Source of the DNA: Streptomyces venezuelae
GTDB lineage: Bacteria > Actinomycetota > Actinomycetes > Streptomycetales > Streptomycetaceae
DNA: 64,000 bases
Direction: 5' to 3'
Assembly (NCBI RefSeq): GCF_008642355.1
Contig: NZ_CP029193.1
Span: forward strand, 6,658,001-6,722,000
The stretch's first letter is position 1. Each line of letters begins with the position of its first letter. A program made the position numbers and the translations under genes. Shown piece after piece: positions 34,890 to 43,158 of this stretch. The notes beneath the pieces are model-generated. The model saw only the letters and a list, made by a program, of their open reading frames with translations, did no database searches and was not told the origin of the DNA.

Positions 34890-35750
34890 GTGCATGTAGG
34901 TGAAGAGACCGCCGCGGCCCAGCGCCCCCCAGGTCATGAACTGATCGCCACGGGCGTCACCGTGGCGTACGAAGGCGTCGATGTCGTCCACGACGCCTCG
35001 ATGACGCTGCGCCCGAGCCAGGTGACCGTCCTGGTCGGGCCGAACGGCAGCGGCAAGTCCACCCTGCTGCGCACCCTCGCGCGGCTCCAGCGCCCCCGCA
35101 CCGCGAAGCTCGTCATCGACGGCGACACCGACGGGCTCGCCCTGAGCCCCCGTGCGTTCTCCCGCCACGTCGCCCTGCTCACCCAGGGCCGCCCCACGCC
35201 CAGCGGCCTGACCGTGCGCGACCTCGTCGAGTTCGGCCGCTACCCGCACCGGGGACGGTGGGGCAAAGCCGACCCCGGCGGACGTGCCGCCGTCGACCGG
35301 GCGCTCGCCATGACCGGCGTGACCGACCTCGCCGAGCGCGGCGCCGAGCACCTGTCCGGAGGCCAGCTCCAGCGCGTCTGGCTCGCCGGGTGCCTCGCCC
35401 AGGAGACGGGCGTGCTCCTGCTCGACGAGCCCACGAACCACCTCGACCTCCGCTACCAGGTCGAACTCCTCGACCTCATGCGGGACCTGGCGGACGACCA
35501 CGGCATCGCCGTCGGCGCCGTCCTGCACGACCTCGATCAGGCCGCGGCCGTCGCCGACCGGATCCTCCTGCTCGACGAGGGGCGGGTCGTCGCGGACGGC
35601 GACCCCGCGGACGTACTGACACCGGAACGCCTCAGCGACACGTACGGCATCCGCATCGAAGTCGACTCCGACCCCCTCACCGGCCGCCTGCGCACCCGCG
35701 CCATCGGCCGTCACCACTCGCGAAGCGAAAGGCTCAGCACCACCTCATGA
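34890..35750 (+). CDS. Ferric-siderophore ABC transporter ATPase (FecE/FepC type)
   Basis: A 286-residue ABC ATPase. Walker A is VGPNGSGKSTLLRTL at about residues 48-62; the Q-loop region is HVALLTQGRPTPSGLTVRDLV; the signature is HLSGGQLQRVWLA; Walker B is VLLLDEPTNHLDLRYQ; the switch His follows in GAVLHDLDQAAAVADRI. This set is typical of FecE-type iron importers. It powers uptake through the fused permease two genes downstream. The GTG start at 34890 lies 5 nt after the iron box. Its stop overlaps the next ATG by 4 nt. Expression should rise when iron is scarce. Confidence 0.94.
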   Translation: MHVGEETAAAQRPPGHELIATGVTVAYEGVDVVHDASMTLRPSQVTVLVGPNGSGKSTLLRTLARLQRPRTAKLVIDGDTDGLALSPRAFSRHVALLTQGRPTPSGLTVRDLVEFGRYPHRGRWGKADPGGRAAVDRALAMTGVTDLAERGAEHLSGGQLQRVWLAGCLAQETGVLLLDEPTNHLDLRYQVELLDLMRDLADDHGIAVGAVLHDLDQAAAVADRILLLDEGRVVADGDPADVLTPERLSDTYGIRIEVDSDPLTGRLRTRAIGRHHSRSERLSTTS

Positions 35751-36727
35751 GACGCCACCTGATCACCGCGGCGGCCGCCACCGCCGCGGCCCTCGCCCTG
35801 TCGTCCTGCGGCACCACCGAGCCCGCCGCCGACGACGCGAAGAGCGCCGACTCCATCACCCTCACCGACGGCACCGGCGCCAAGGTGACGCTGAAGAACG
35901 GCCCCGCCAAGAAGGTCGTCGGCACCGAGTGGAACGCCGTCGAGAGCCTGATATCGCTGGGCGTCGCCCCCACCGGCGTCGCCGACGTCAAGGGCTACAA
36001 GGCCTGGGACAGCGCCGTACCGCTGAAGAACGACGCGAAGGACATCGGCACGCGCGGCGAGCCGAGCATGGACACCATCGCGTCCCTGAAGCCCGACCTC
36101 ATCATCGCGACCACCGACCTGCCGGCCGCCGCCGTCAAGCAGATGCGGAAGATCGCCCCGGTCCTCAACCTGCGCCCCGCCGACGCCGCGGACCCCATCG
36201 GGCAGATGACGAAGAACCTCGACCTGCTCGCCGAGGCCACCGGCACCACCGAGCAGGCCGCGAAGCTCAAGAAGGGCTTCGAGGCGAAGCTCGCCGAGGG
36301 CAGGAAGGCGCTCGCCGCCGCCGGCAAGGACGGCGCGAAGTACGCCTTCGCCGACGGCTACGTCACCGGCAACCAGACCTCCATCCGGCCGTACACCGAC
36401 GGTTCGCTCATCGGCGCCGTCAACGAGAAGCTCGGCCTGAAGAACGACTGGAAGGTCAAGGGCGACAAGGCCTACGGCCTCGGCACCACCGACGTCGAGG
36501 GTCTCACCAAGCTCGACGAGGACGTCCACTTCGCCTACATCGGCAACAAGGACGACAAGGGCAGCAACCCGTTCACCGGCGTCCTGAAGAAGGACAAGGT
36601 GTGGACGTCCCTGCCGTTCGTCAAGAAGGGCAACGTGCACCGGCTGCCCGACGGCATCTGGATGTTCGGCGGCACCGAGTCGATGAACCAGTACGTCGAC
36701 TCCGTCGTCAAGGCGCTGAAGAAGTAG
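35747..36727 (+). CDS. Iron-siderophore substrate-binding lipoprotein
   Basis: A 326-residue binding protein of the FecB/FhuD (helical backbone, class III) type. The signal peptide MRRHLITAAAATAAALAL leads to a lipobox LSSC at about residues 17-20, so it is a membrane-anchored lipoprotein. Conserved segments: GTEWNAVESLISLGVAPTGV, PSMDTIASLKPDLIIATTD, and FADGYVTGNQTSIRPYTDGS. It captures a ferric siderophore outside the cell and delivers it to the permease. Start overlaps the ATPase stop (ATGA). It is 4 nt before the permease gene. The siderophore type cannot be told from the sequence. Confidence 0.93.
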   Translation: MRRHLITAAAATAAALALSSCGTTEPAADDAKSADSITLTDGTGAKVTLKNGPAKKVVGTEWNAVESLISLGVAPTGVADVKGYKAWDSAVPLKNDAKDIGTRGEPSMDTIASLKPDLIIATTDLPAAAVKQMRKIAPVLNLRPADAADPIGQMTKNLDLLAEATGTTEQAAKLKKGFEAKLAEGRKALAAAGKDGAKYAFADGYVTGNQTSIRPYTDGSLIGAVNEKLGLKNDWKVKGDKAYGLGTTDVEGLTKLDEDVHFAYIGNKDDKGSNPFTGVLKKDKVWTSLPFVKKGNVHRLPDGIWMFGGTESMNQYVDSVVKALKK

Positions 36728-36731
36728 CACC

Positions 36732-38798
36732 ATGGCCGTCACCGCAACCGCTCCCGCCACCCGTCCGTCGGCAGCCGCGTCCCGGACGGGCGCGGTCGCG
36801 GTGACGGCCGCACTGCTCCTCCTCGTCGCCGCGCTCGCCGTCGTCGACATCACCCAGGGCACCGCCGCCGTCGGTGCCCCCGAGGTGTGGAAGGCCCTCA
36901 CCGGACGGGCCGACACCGCCGACAGCTCCGTCGTCATCGCCTCCCGGCTGCCCCGCATGACCGCCGCGCTCCTCGTCGGCTCCGTGCTCGGCATGGCGGG
37001 CGCCGCCCTCCAGGCCGTCAGCCGCAACGTCCTCGCCTCACCCGACACCCTCGCCGTCAACGCCGGCTCCTACGCCGCGCTCGGCATCGCCGCCGCCACC
37101 GGCGTCACCCTGCCCTTTCTCGCCTCCTCCGGCGTCGCGTTCGCCGGCGGACTCCTCGCCGCGGCCGTCGTCCTCGGACTCTCCGGCCTCGGCGCGGGCA
37201 CGGTCCGGCTCGTCCTCGCGGGCAGCGCCCTCACCCTCGGCCTCACCGCCGTCACCGAAGGCATGCTCCAGCTGTTCCCGCAGGAGACCGAAGGTCTGTA
37301 CAAGTGGAACCAGGGCAGCGTCGCGCAGAACGGCTTCGACGGCGTACTGCAGATGCTGCCCGTCGCCGTCGTCGGGCTCGTCGGACTCCTGCTGCTCGCC
37401 CGCAAGGTCGACGCCCTGGCGCTCGGCGACGACGCCGCCCGCGGCGTGGGCGTCCCCGTCCGCTCCACCCGCCTCACCGCCGTCGTCCTCGCCGCGCTCC
37501 TGTCCACCTCCGCCGTCACCCTCGCGGGCCCCATCGGCTTCGTCGGCCTCTGCGCCCCCGCCCTCGTGCGCCCCCTCGCCCGCAGGATCCGCGCGTTCAC
37601 CCGCTCCCGGGCGAGCCTCCCCGTCGCGGGGCTCACCGGCGCGGCCCTCGTCCTCGGCTCCGACGTGCTGCTGCGCGCCGTCGTGCCCTCCGACGTGGCG
37701 GTCGCCGTGCCGACGGGCGTCGTCACCAGCCTGCTCGGCGCCCTCTTCCTGGTCGTCATGGCCGCCCGGGTGCGGGACACGGCGGGTGCCGCCCAGCCCG
37801 ACCGGCTGCGCATCCGCAGCCGCCGCGTCTTCCTCGGCACGACCGTCGTCCTCGTGGCCGCCCTCGCCGGTCTGGTCGTCGCCGCGGTCCTCATCGGCGA
37901 CAGCAAGCTGCTCATGGGCGACGTCGTCAACTGGACGCAGGGCCGGGCGGGACAGACCGTCTCCTTCGTCCTCGACACCCGGGTACCGCGTGTCCTCGCC
38001 GCGCTCTGCGCCGGGGCCGCGCTCGCCCTCGCGGGCACCCTCGTGCAGGCCGTCACACGCAACCCCCTCGCCGAGCCCGGCGTCCTCGGCGTCACGAACG
38101 GCGCCGCGCTCGGCGCCGTGCTGCTGGTGACGACGGTGCCCACCGCCGGGTCGTGGACCATCGCGGGCGGCGCGTTCGCGGGCGCCGCCGCCAGTGCCGT
38201 CCTCGTCTTCGGCCTCGCGGCGAGGGGCGGGTTCGGGCAGAACCGGCTCGTCCTCGTCGGATTCGGCGTGGCCACCGGCGCCACGGCCGTCATCAGCATG
38301 CTGATCATCCTCACCGACCCGTTCAACGCGACGAAGGCGCTCACCTGGCTCGGCGGCTCCACCTACGGCCGCACCCTGCCCGACGTGGTGCCCCTCGCCC
38401 TCGTCCTGGCCGCGGGCCTGACCGTCGCGGTCGCCCGGCGCACCGAACTCGATCTCGTCTCCCTCGACGAGGACACCCCCCGGCTGCTCGGTCTGAACCT
38501 GAGCGGCGGCCGCTTCGGCTTCCTCGTCCTCAGCGTGCTCCTGAGCGCCACCGCCGTGGCCGCCGCGGGCACCATCGGCTTCGTCGGACTCGTCGCCCCG
38601 CACGCGGCCCGCGCCCTCGTCGGCAGACAGCACGTGCGTGTGATCCCGGTCGCCGTGCTCCTCGGCGCCCTGCTGGTCTGCGCCGCCGACCTGGTGGGGC
38701 GGACGGTCATCGCACCGGCGCAGCTCGGCGCGGGCCTGATGACCGCCGTGATCGGCACGCCGTACTTCCTGTATCTGCTGGTGCGCAGCCGCCGCTAG
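36732..38798 (+). CDS. Fused double FecCD-type siderophore permease
   Basis: A 688-residue membrane protein made of two FecCD permease domains in one chain: domain 1 (about 1-350, with VIASRLPRMTAALLVGSVLGMAGAALQ and VTLAGPIGFVGLCAP) and domain 2 (about 360-688, with DTRVPRVLAALCAGAALALAGTLVQ and AAGTIGFVGLVAPHAARALVG). Most bacteria use two separate FecCD subunits; fused forms such as FhuB are known and the order here is that of a normal tandem. About 18-20 helices. With the ATPase and lipoprotein it completes an iron-box-controlled importer. Confidence 0.94.
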   Translation: MAVTATAPATRPSAAASRTGAVAVTAALLLLVAALAVVDITQGTAAVGAPEVWKALTGRADTADSSVVIASRLPRMTAALLVGSVLGMAGAALQAVSRNVLASPDTLAVNAGSYAALGIAAATGVTLPFLASSGVAFAGGLLAAAVVLGLSGLGAGTVRLVLAGSALTLGLTAVTEGMLQLFPQETEGLYKWNQGSVAQNGFDGVLQMLPVAVVGLVGLLLLARKVDALALGDDAARGVGVPVRSTRLTAVVLAALLSTSAVTLAGPIGFVGLCAPALVRPLARRIRAFTRSRASLPVAGLTGAALVLGSDVLLRAVVPSDVAVAVPTGVVTSLLGALFLVVMAARVRDTAGAAQPDRLRIRSRRVFLGTTVVLVAALAGLVVAAVLIGDSKLLMGDVVNWTQGRAGQTVSFVLDTRVPRVLAALCAGAALALAGTLVQAVTRNPLAEPGVLGVTNGAALGAVLLVTTVPTAGSWTIAGGAFAGAAASAVLVFGLAARGGFGQNRLVLVGFGVATGATAVISMLIILTDPFNATKALTWLGGSTYGRTLPDVVPLALVLAAGLTVAVARRTELDLVSLDEDTPRLLGLNLSGGRFGFLVLSVLLSATAVAAAGTIGFVGLVAPHAARALVGRQHVRVIPVAVLLGALLVCAADLVGRTVIAPAQLGAGLMTAVIGTPYFLYLLVRSRR

Positions 38799-38863
38799 CG
38801 CCTGTGTCGGACGTCCCCCTATAGAGTGGGCGGTCCTCTCCCGCACACCTCAGGTAGCCCTAC

Positions 38864-40351
38864 TTGCCCACGCCCACATTCTCCGCGCTGCGTCCCGACT
38901 GGCTCTCCGACCCGAAGGTCTGGCGCACCGAGATCCTCGCCGGTCTCGTCGTCGGACTCGCGCTGATCCCCGAGGCGATCTCGTTCTCGATCATCGCCGG
39001 GGTCGACCCGGCGATCGGCCTGTTCGCGTCGTTCACCATGGCCGTCACCATTTCGGTCGTCGGCGGCCGCCGCGCCATGATCTCCGCGGCCACCGGCGCC
39101 GTCGCCCTGGTGATCGCGCCGCTCAACCGCGAGCACGGCTTCGGCTACCTCGTGGCCGCCGTCGTCCTGGCCGGTGTCCTCCAGATCGTCCTCGGCGCGC
39201 TGGGCGTCGCCAAGCTCATGCGGTTCGTGCCGCGCAGCGTGATGGTCGGCTTCGTCAACGCCCTCGCCATCCTGGTCTTCATGGCGCAGGTGCCGGAGAT
39301 GCACGACGTGCCGTGGGCGGTCTACCCGCTCCTCGCGGCCGGGCTCGCGCTCATGGTGTTCTTCCCGAAAGTCACCAAGGCGGTCCCGGCGCCGCTCGTC
39401 TCCATCGTCGTCCTGACCACGATCACGGTCGCCGCGGGCATCGCCGTGCCGACCGTCGGCGACAAGGGCGAGCTGCCCTCGTCCCTGCCGGTGCCGGGCC
39501 TGCCCGACGTGCCGTTCACCTGGGCCACCCTGACCACCATCGCCCCCTACGCGCTCGCCATGGCGCTGGTCGGCCTGATGGAGTCCCTGATGACGGCCAA
39601 GCTCGTCGACGAGATCACCGACACGCACTCCTCCAAGACCCGCGAGTCCGTCGGCCAGGGCATCGCCAACATCGTCACCGGCTTCTTCGGCGGCATGGGC
39701 GGCTGCGCCATGATCGGCCAGACGATGATCAACGTACGGGTGTCGGGCGCCCGCACCCGCCTCTCCACGTTCCTGGCGGGCACGTTCCTGCTGGTGCTGT
39801 GCGTCGTCTTCGGACCCGTGGTCTCCGACATCCCGATGGCCGCGCTGGTCGCCGTGATGGTGATGGTGTGCTTCGCGACCTTCGACTGGCACTCCGTCGC
39901 CCCGAAGACGCTCAAGCGGATGCCCGCCGGCGAGATCGTCGTCATGGTCGTCACCGTGGTCTGCGTGGTCGCCACGCACAACCTCGCCATCGGCGTCGTC
40001 GTCGGCACGATCACCGCGATGGTCATCTTTGCCCGGCGCGTCGCCCACTTCACGAACGTCACCTCCGTCACCGCTCCCGACGGCGGCAGCGTCGTGCACT
40101 CCGTGACCGGCGAGCTGTTCTTCGCCTCGTCGAACGACCTCGTCACGCAGTTCGACTACGCCGGGGACCCGGACCGGGTCGTCATCGACCTGTCGGCCGC
40201 GCACATCTGGGACGCCTCCACGGTCGCCGCGCTCGACGCCATCACCACCAAGTACGAGCAGCGCGGCAAGGCCGTCGAGATCGTCGGCCTCAACCGGCCG
40301 AGCGCCGAGCGGTACGAGAGGCTCAGCGGCGAACTCACCTCGGCCGACTGA
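38864..40351 (+). CDS. SulP-family anion transporter with STAS domain
   Basis: A 495-residue SulP transporter. The membrane domain starts EILAGLVVGLALIPEAISFSIIAGV, the family signature region, followed by GGRRAMISAATGAVALVIAP and about ten helices. The C-terminal cytoplasmic STAS domain is about residues 395-490 (VHSVTGELFFASSNDLV and VVIDLSAAHIWDASTVAALD). Likely substrates are sulfate or bicarbonate. The TTG at 38864 behind AGGTAG was chosen as start. A 65-nt gap separates it from the siderophore permease, so it may have its own promoter. A terminator follows. Confidence 0.92.
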   Translation: MPTPTFSALRPDWLSDPKVWRTEILAGLVVGLALIPEAISFSIIAGVDPAIGLFASFTMAVTISVVGGRRAMISAATGAVALVIAPLNREHGFGYLVAAVVLAGVLQIVLGALGVAKLMRFVPRSVMVGFVNALAILVFMAQVPEMHDVPWAVYPLLAAGLALMVFFPKVTKAVPAPLVSIVVLTTITVAAGIAVPTVGDKGELPSSLPVPGLPDVPFTWATLTTIAPYALAMALVGLMESLMTAKLVDEITDTHSSKTRESVGQGIANIVTGFFGGMGGCAMIGQTMINVRVSGARTRLSTFLAGTFLLVLCVVFGPVVSDIPMAALVAVMVMVCFATFDWHSVAPKTLKRMPAGEIVVMVVTVVCVVATHNLAIGVVVGTITAMVIFARRVAHFTNVTSVTAPDGGSVVHSVTGELFFASSNDLVTQFDYAGDPDRVVIDLSAAHIWDASTVAALDAITTKYEQRGKAVEIVGLNRPSAERYERLSGELTSAD

Positions 40352-40363
40352 GAGGCAGGCGGC

Positions 40364-40390
40364 GGGCGGGCTCAGCCGAGCGGCCCGCCC
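40364..40390 (+). terminator. Terminator hairpin after the SulP gene
   Basis: Perfect 8-bp arms GGGCGGGC (40364-40371) and GCCCGCCC (40383-40390) with an 11-nt loop, 12 nt after the SulP stop. Confidence 0.6.
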
Positions 40391-40464
40391 CGGCTGGTCG
40401 TGGGTATTGGAGTAGACCTCTGGCGGAACCCCTGAGCGGCGTGGTATAGACGTATGGAAGAAGT

Positions 40465-40917
40465 ATGAAGAAGTACCTTTCGGCCCGTCTCGGCCGACAG
40501 GCGGCGTACCGCCGGAAGGTCTGTCCCGTGCAAGCTTCTGATTCCGTTCCGCTTCCCGAGCACATCCGCAGGACGCCGTGGCTGCCCAGTCCGGGCACGG
40601 CCCGCAGACTGCGCCGCGCGGGCATCTCGCGCGTGCTCGTCACCGGCTGCCTGGTCCGCGTGAGCCTGCGCGGCGAGATCACCGCCCGCGAGGCCGACTC
40701 GCTCGCCGCGCAACTACGCGACCTGGTCCAGGACGGCTGCCGGCATCTGATCGTGGACCTGTCCGAGGTCACCTACCTCGCCCGGGAGGGCGCGGGCGTC
40801 TTCTTCGGCACGCTGCGAGCCCTCAGGGCGGTGGGCGGCACCCTCGCCGTGCGCGGCGCCTGCCCCCGGTCCGCGGCCACGCTGCACTGCCTGGGCATGG
40901 GCCGTCTCGCCGAATAG
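40465..40917 (+). CDS. STAS-domain anti-sigma-factor antagonist
   Basis: A 150-residue protein. After an N-terminal extension of about 55 residues, a STAS domain covers about 57-148: LVTGCLVRVSLRGEITAREADSLAAQLRDL, then LIVDLSEVTYLAREGAGVFFGTLRALRAVGG. The usual Ser/Thr target in the DLS(xx)xxxDS region appears as YLAREG, so the canonical phospho-serine is not at its expected place. It probably binds an RsbW-like kinase. ATG at 40465 has GGAAGAAG upstream; a GTG at 40528 is another option. Confidence 0.78.
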   Translation: MKKYLSARLGRQAAYRRKVCPVQASDSVPLPEHIRRTPWLPSPGTARRLRRAGISRVLVTGCLVRVSLRGEITAREADSLAAQLRDLVQDGCRHLIVDLSEVTYLAREGAGVFFGTLRALRAVGGTLAVRGACPRSAATLHCLGMGRLAE

Positions 40918-40937
40918 GCGGGTGGGTCGGTGGGCCG

Positions 40938-41471
40938 TCAGGCGTCGACCGCGTTCCGCCGCGTGAAGCGGTGCCACCAGTGCCGTCGGCGCGGATGGAT
41001 CGCCCGGCCCAGACGCCGCCCCAGCAGGACGTAACCGATCAGCGCGCCCGCCGTGTTCAGGATGACGTCGTCGATGTCGAAGGTGCGGCCCGTCACGAAC
41101 GCGCCCTGCGCCAGCTCGACCAGCACCATCGTCACCGCCGTGGCGATCCCGACCCGCACGAACCCGCGAGTGTGGGGGAGCACCACGGGCAGCAGCACAC
41201 CGAACGGCACGCCCAGCAGGATGTTCCCGCCGAGCTGCTTCACCGTGTCACGGAAGGCGGGCTGCGCGAGATACGCGTCGATGGAGTCGCCCGGGGTGAA
41301 GTTGCTGTGTGTCAGCGCCTCCGAACCCGCTGACGGCTCCAGCGTCAGCCGGGCGAGCACCACCGCGAACCCGACCATGAAGGCGAAGGCCACCAGCATG
41401 GTCACCGCCCGCCCCAGCGGCGACATGGGCGCCGCGCGCCGATCCTCCTCGTACCGTCGTGTCCGTGCCAT
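40938..41471 (-). CDS. VanZ-family membrane protein
   Basis: A 177-residue protein with four or five membrane helices in VanZ order: TM1 at about 20-40, then a loop, GGNILLGVPFGVLLPVVLP, IATAVTMVLVELAQGAFV and the conserved TGRTFDIDDVILNTAGALIGYVLL. VanZ relatives are linked to glycopeptide tolerance and envelope functions but the biochemical role is unclear. The C-terminus is basic and His/Trp-rich (RRRHWWHRFTRRN). It is convergent with the STAS gene and 25 nt downstream of the DUF2267 gene, so they are probably co-transcribed. Confidence 0.88.
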   Translation of the reverse strand: MARTRRYEEDRRAAPMSPLGRAVTMLVAFAFMVGFAVVLARLTLEPSAGSEALTHSNFTPGDSIDAYLAQPAFRDTVKQLGGNILLGVPFGVLLPVVLPHTRGFVRVGIATAVTMVLVELAQGAFVTGRTFDIDDVILNTAGALIGYVLLGRRLGRAIHPRRRHWWHRFTRRNAVDA

Positions 41472-41496
41472 CAGCGCCTCCTCGTCCCTCGGTCCC

Positions 41497-41889
41497 TCAC
41501 GCCGGTTCGGTGCGGCCGAACAGCCCCGCGTGCCCCGGCGGGAGCTGCGTGAGGATGCGGCGCAGCAGCGCGTCGTCCGTCACGTCCGCGAGCGTGCCGA
41601 GCACCGAGGTGACGGCGCGGCGCGCGCCCGCCGTGTCCTCGGCCGTCCGAGCGGCCACCGCGTCGACGAACTCCGCGGCGGACAACGGCCCGGCGGCGGG
41701 CTCCACGTCGGTGAGCAGGGCCCCGCACCCCTCGGGCAGCAGCCGGGCCAGGTCGGTGCGGTCGTCCCCCACCAAGTGCGCGCCCAGGACGACCAGTACG
41801 TTCTCGACGGCGCCCGCCGCCTGCTGGCGGTCGGCGTAACTTCCGCGCTGCCGCACCCGGTCGAGGAGCGCTTCCAAGGATGTGTCCAT
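41497..41889 (-). CDS. DUF2267 protein
   Basis: A 130-residue soluble, helical protein. It begins MDTSLEALLDRVRQRGSYAD, then has AVENVLVVLGAHL, LARLLPEGCGALL and a second half with FVDAVAARTAED and ILTQLPPGHAGLF, the two-half pattern of DUF2267 (QLP near each end). The function is unknown; relatives often sit beside stress or envelope genes in actinomycetes. It is flanked on the same strand by YihY (67 nt upstream) and VanZ (25 nt downstream), which suggests an envelope/stress operon. Confidence 0.72.
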   Translation of the reverse strand: MDTSLEALLDRVRQRGSYADRQQAAGAVENVLVVLGAHLVGDDRTDLARLLPEGCGALLTDVEPAAGPLSAAEFVDAVAARTAEDTAGARRAVTSVLGTLADVTDDALLRRILTQLPPGHAGLFGRTEPA

Positions 41890-41956
41890 GTGTGAGTCCC
41901 CGAGTCCCTGTCGTGGCAGTCCCTCTGGTGGCAGTACCTCTCATGGTGTCAACCGT

Positions 41957-42898
41957 TCATCCGGTACCCGGAGATGGCGATGTGATGCCCCGTGCCTTCT
42001 CCACCTCGACCGTGAACTGCGCCCCCGCGAGCAGCGCCAGGTTGGACACCCACAGCCACACCAGGAAGACGACGACGCCCGCGAGGGAGCCGTACAGCTT
42101 GCCGTAGGTCCCGAACACCGTCGCGTACAGCGTGAACAGGCCCGAGGAGAGCAGCCAGAGCAGCGCGGACAGCAGCCCGCCGGGCAGGATGTGGCGCCAG
42201 CCGCGGGCCTCGGGCGGCGCGTTGCGGAACAGGACGAGGACGAGCAGCGCCACCAGGCAGAGCAGCGCGGGCCACTTCAGGACGGTCCAGGCGGTCTGCC
42301 CCGCGTCGCCGAAACCGATGCGGTGCCCCACGCTCTCGGCGACCGAACCGCTGACCACGATCAGCAGGGCGCTGGCGACGAGCAGGCCGAGCAGCGTGAG
42401 CGCGGTCATCACCACGCGGTGGCCCTTGCGCCACAGGGGACGGCAGTCCTCGACGCCGTGCATCGCGTGCAGCGCACGGCGGAACACGGCCGCGTAACTC
42501 GACGCGGACCACACCGCGCTGACGGCGCCGGCGATCACCACGGTGAGCGCGGCGGAGCGCGCGTCCGCCATGTCGCTGAGCGCCCGGTGCAGGGAACGGC
42601 CCGACTCGGCCGGGGCCCAGTCCGTGACCTCGGCGATGAGCGCCTGGGTCGTGGCGGGGCTGACGAGGCTGATGAGGCTGACGGTGACGAGCAGCGCGGG
42701 GAGCAGGGCGAGGATCGCGTAGTACGTCAGTGCCGCCGCCCAGTCCGACACGTCGTCGTCCCACATCGACACGGGGGTGCGGCGCAGCGCGGTGCGCCGC
42801 AGGGCCCAGGTGGACGGGGTGCCGGAGCCGGAGTCCCCCTTGCGGCCGTGCGGTGCCAGAGCCGGTGCTCCGTGGACGGCGGACGGTGAACTGTCCAT
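41957..42898 (-). CDS. YihY/BrkB-family membrane protein
   Basis: A 313-residue membrane protein with six helices in the BrkB (formerly RNase BN) order: WAAALTYYAILALLPALLVTV at about residues 55-75, VSAVWSASSYAAVFRRALHAMHG, LPGGLLSALLWLLSSGLFTLYATVFG and YGSLAGVVVFLVWLWVSNLALLAGAQF near the end. The biochemical role is not established; it may be a transporter. The ATG at 42898 (MDSSPSAV) was chosen; a longer frame would run through the hairpin and tRNA region and is rejected. It lies downstream of the tRNA gene on the same strand but behind the terminator. Confidence 0.88.
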   Translation of the reverse strand: MDSSPSAVHGAPALAPHGRKGDSGSGTPSTWALRRTALRRTPVSMWDDDVSDWAAALTYYAILALLPALLVTVSLISLVSPATTQALIAEVTDWAPAESGRSLHRALSDMADARSAALTVVIAGAVSAVWSASSYAAVFRRALHAMHGVEDCRPLWRKGHRVVMTALTLLGLLVASALLIVVSGSVAESVGHRIGFGDAGQTAWTVLKWPALLCLVALLVLVLFRNAPPEARGWRHILPGGLLSALLWLLSSGLFTLYATVFGTYGKLYGSLAGVVVFLVWLWVSNLALLAGAQFTVEVEKARGITSPSPGTG

Positions 42899-42993
42899 AG
42901 GGCTGCTCTTTCTTGCGGTCGGCGGCGCGGATGCCGCCAGGTGTTCCTTTGTTCTGTTGCCCTGCCTGCGCGGTTTCGTGCCCGGAGACGACA

Positions 42994-43030
42994 GAAGCCC
43001 TGGACTCCGACATGCGGAGTCCAGGGCTTC
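42994..43030 (-). terminator. Perfect 16-bp hairpin behind the tRNA-Gly-like gene
   Basis: Arms GAAGCCCTGGACTCCG (42994-43009) and CGGAGTCCAGGGCTTC (43015-43030) pair without mismatch on a 5-nt loop. It begins 3 nt after the CCA end of the tRNA-like gene when read on the minus strand, so it most likely terminates or shapes that transcript. Only a weak T-rich run follows. Confidence 0.75.
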
Positions 43031-43033
43031 ATA

Positions 43034-43106
43034 TGGAGCGCTGGGCAGGCCTTGCACCTGCATTTCCCCGCAGGAAGCGGGGCGTCTTTCCTTGGACGAC
43101 CAACGC
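43034..43106 (-). tRNA. Unusual tRNA-Gly(UCC)-like gene with GUGC T-loop
   Basis: Seventy-three nt fold into a full cloverleaf on the minus strand. The acceptor GCGTTGG/CCAGCGC pairs over 7 bp (one G-U); discriminator U73 and an encoded CCA follow. The D arm has a 3-bp stem GTC/GAC with A14, G18 and G19. The anticodon stem is CCCCG/CGGGG with loop CTTCCTG, so the anticodon is UCC. The variable loop is 4 nt. The T stem is GCAGG/CCTGC with loop TGCAAGG. Anticodon and U73 fit glycine. Oddities: G55 replaces the universal T55 (so the sequence reads GTGC rather than GTTC), position 37 is U, position 9 is C, and 32-38 can pair. These suggest a tRNA not used normally in translation; a degenerate pseudogene is the alternative. 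It follows the DUF72 gene by 52 nt on the same strand. Confidence 0.75.
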
Positions 43107-43158
43107 CTGTCCCCCGACCGGAAGTCCGGCTTGAGGAGGCGACATTGATCTTATCCCA

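Noticed and set aside
42899..43063. Extension of the YihY protein through the hairpin and tRNA region
   Set aside because: The added sequence is translated from the tRNA and the perfect hairpin and has no membrane-protein character; the ATG at 42898 is adequate.
43066..43082. CCCCGC-AGGAA-GCGGGG looked like a rho-independent terminator or riboswitch stem
   Set aside because: On the minus strand it is the anticodon arm (loop CTTCCTG) of a complete tRNA cloverleaf, which explains all neighbouring pairings.
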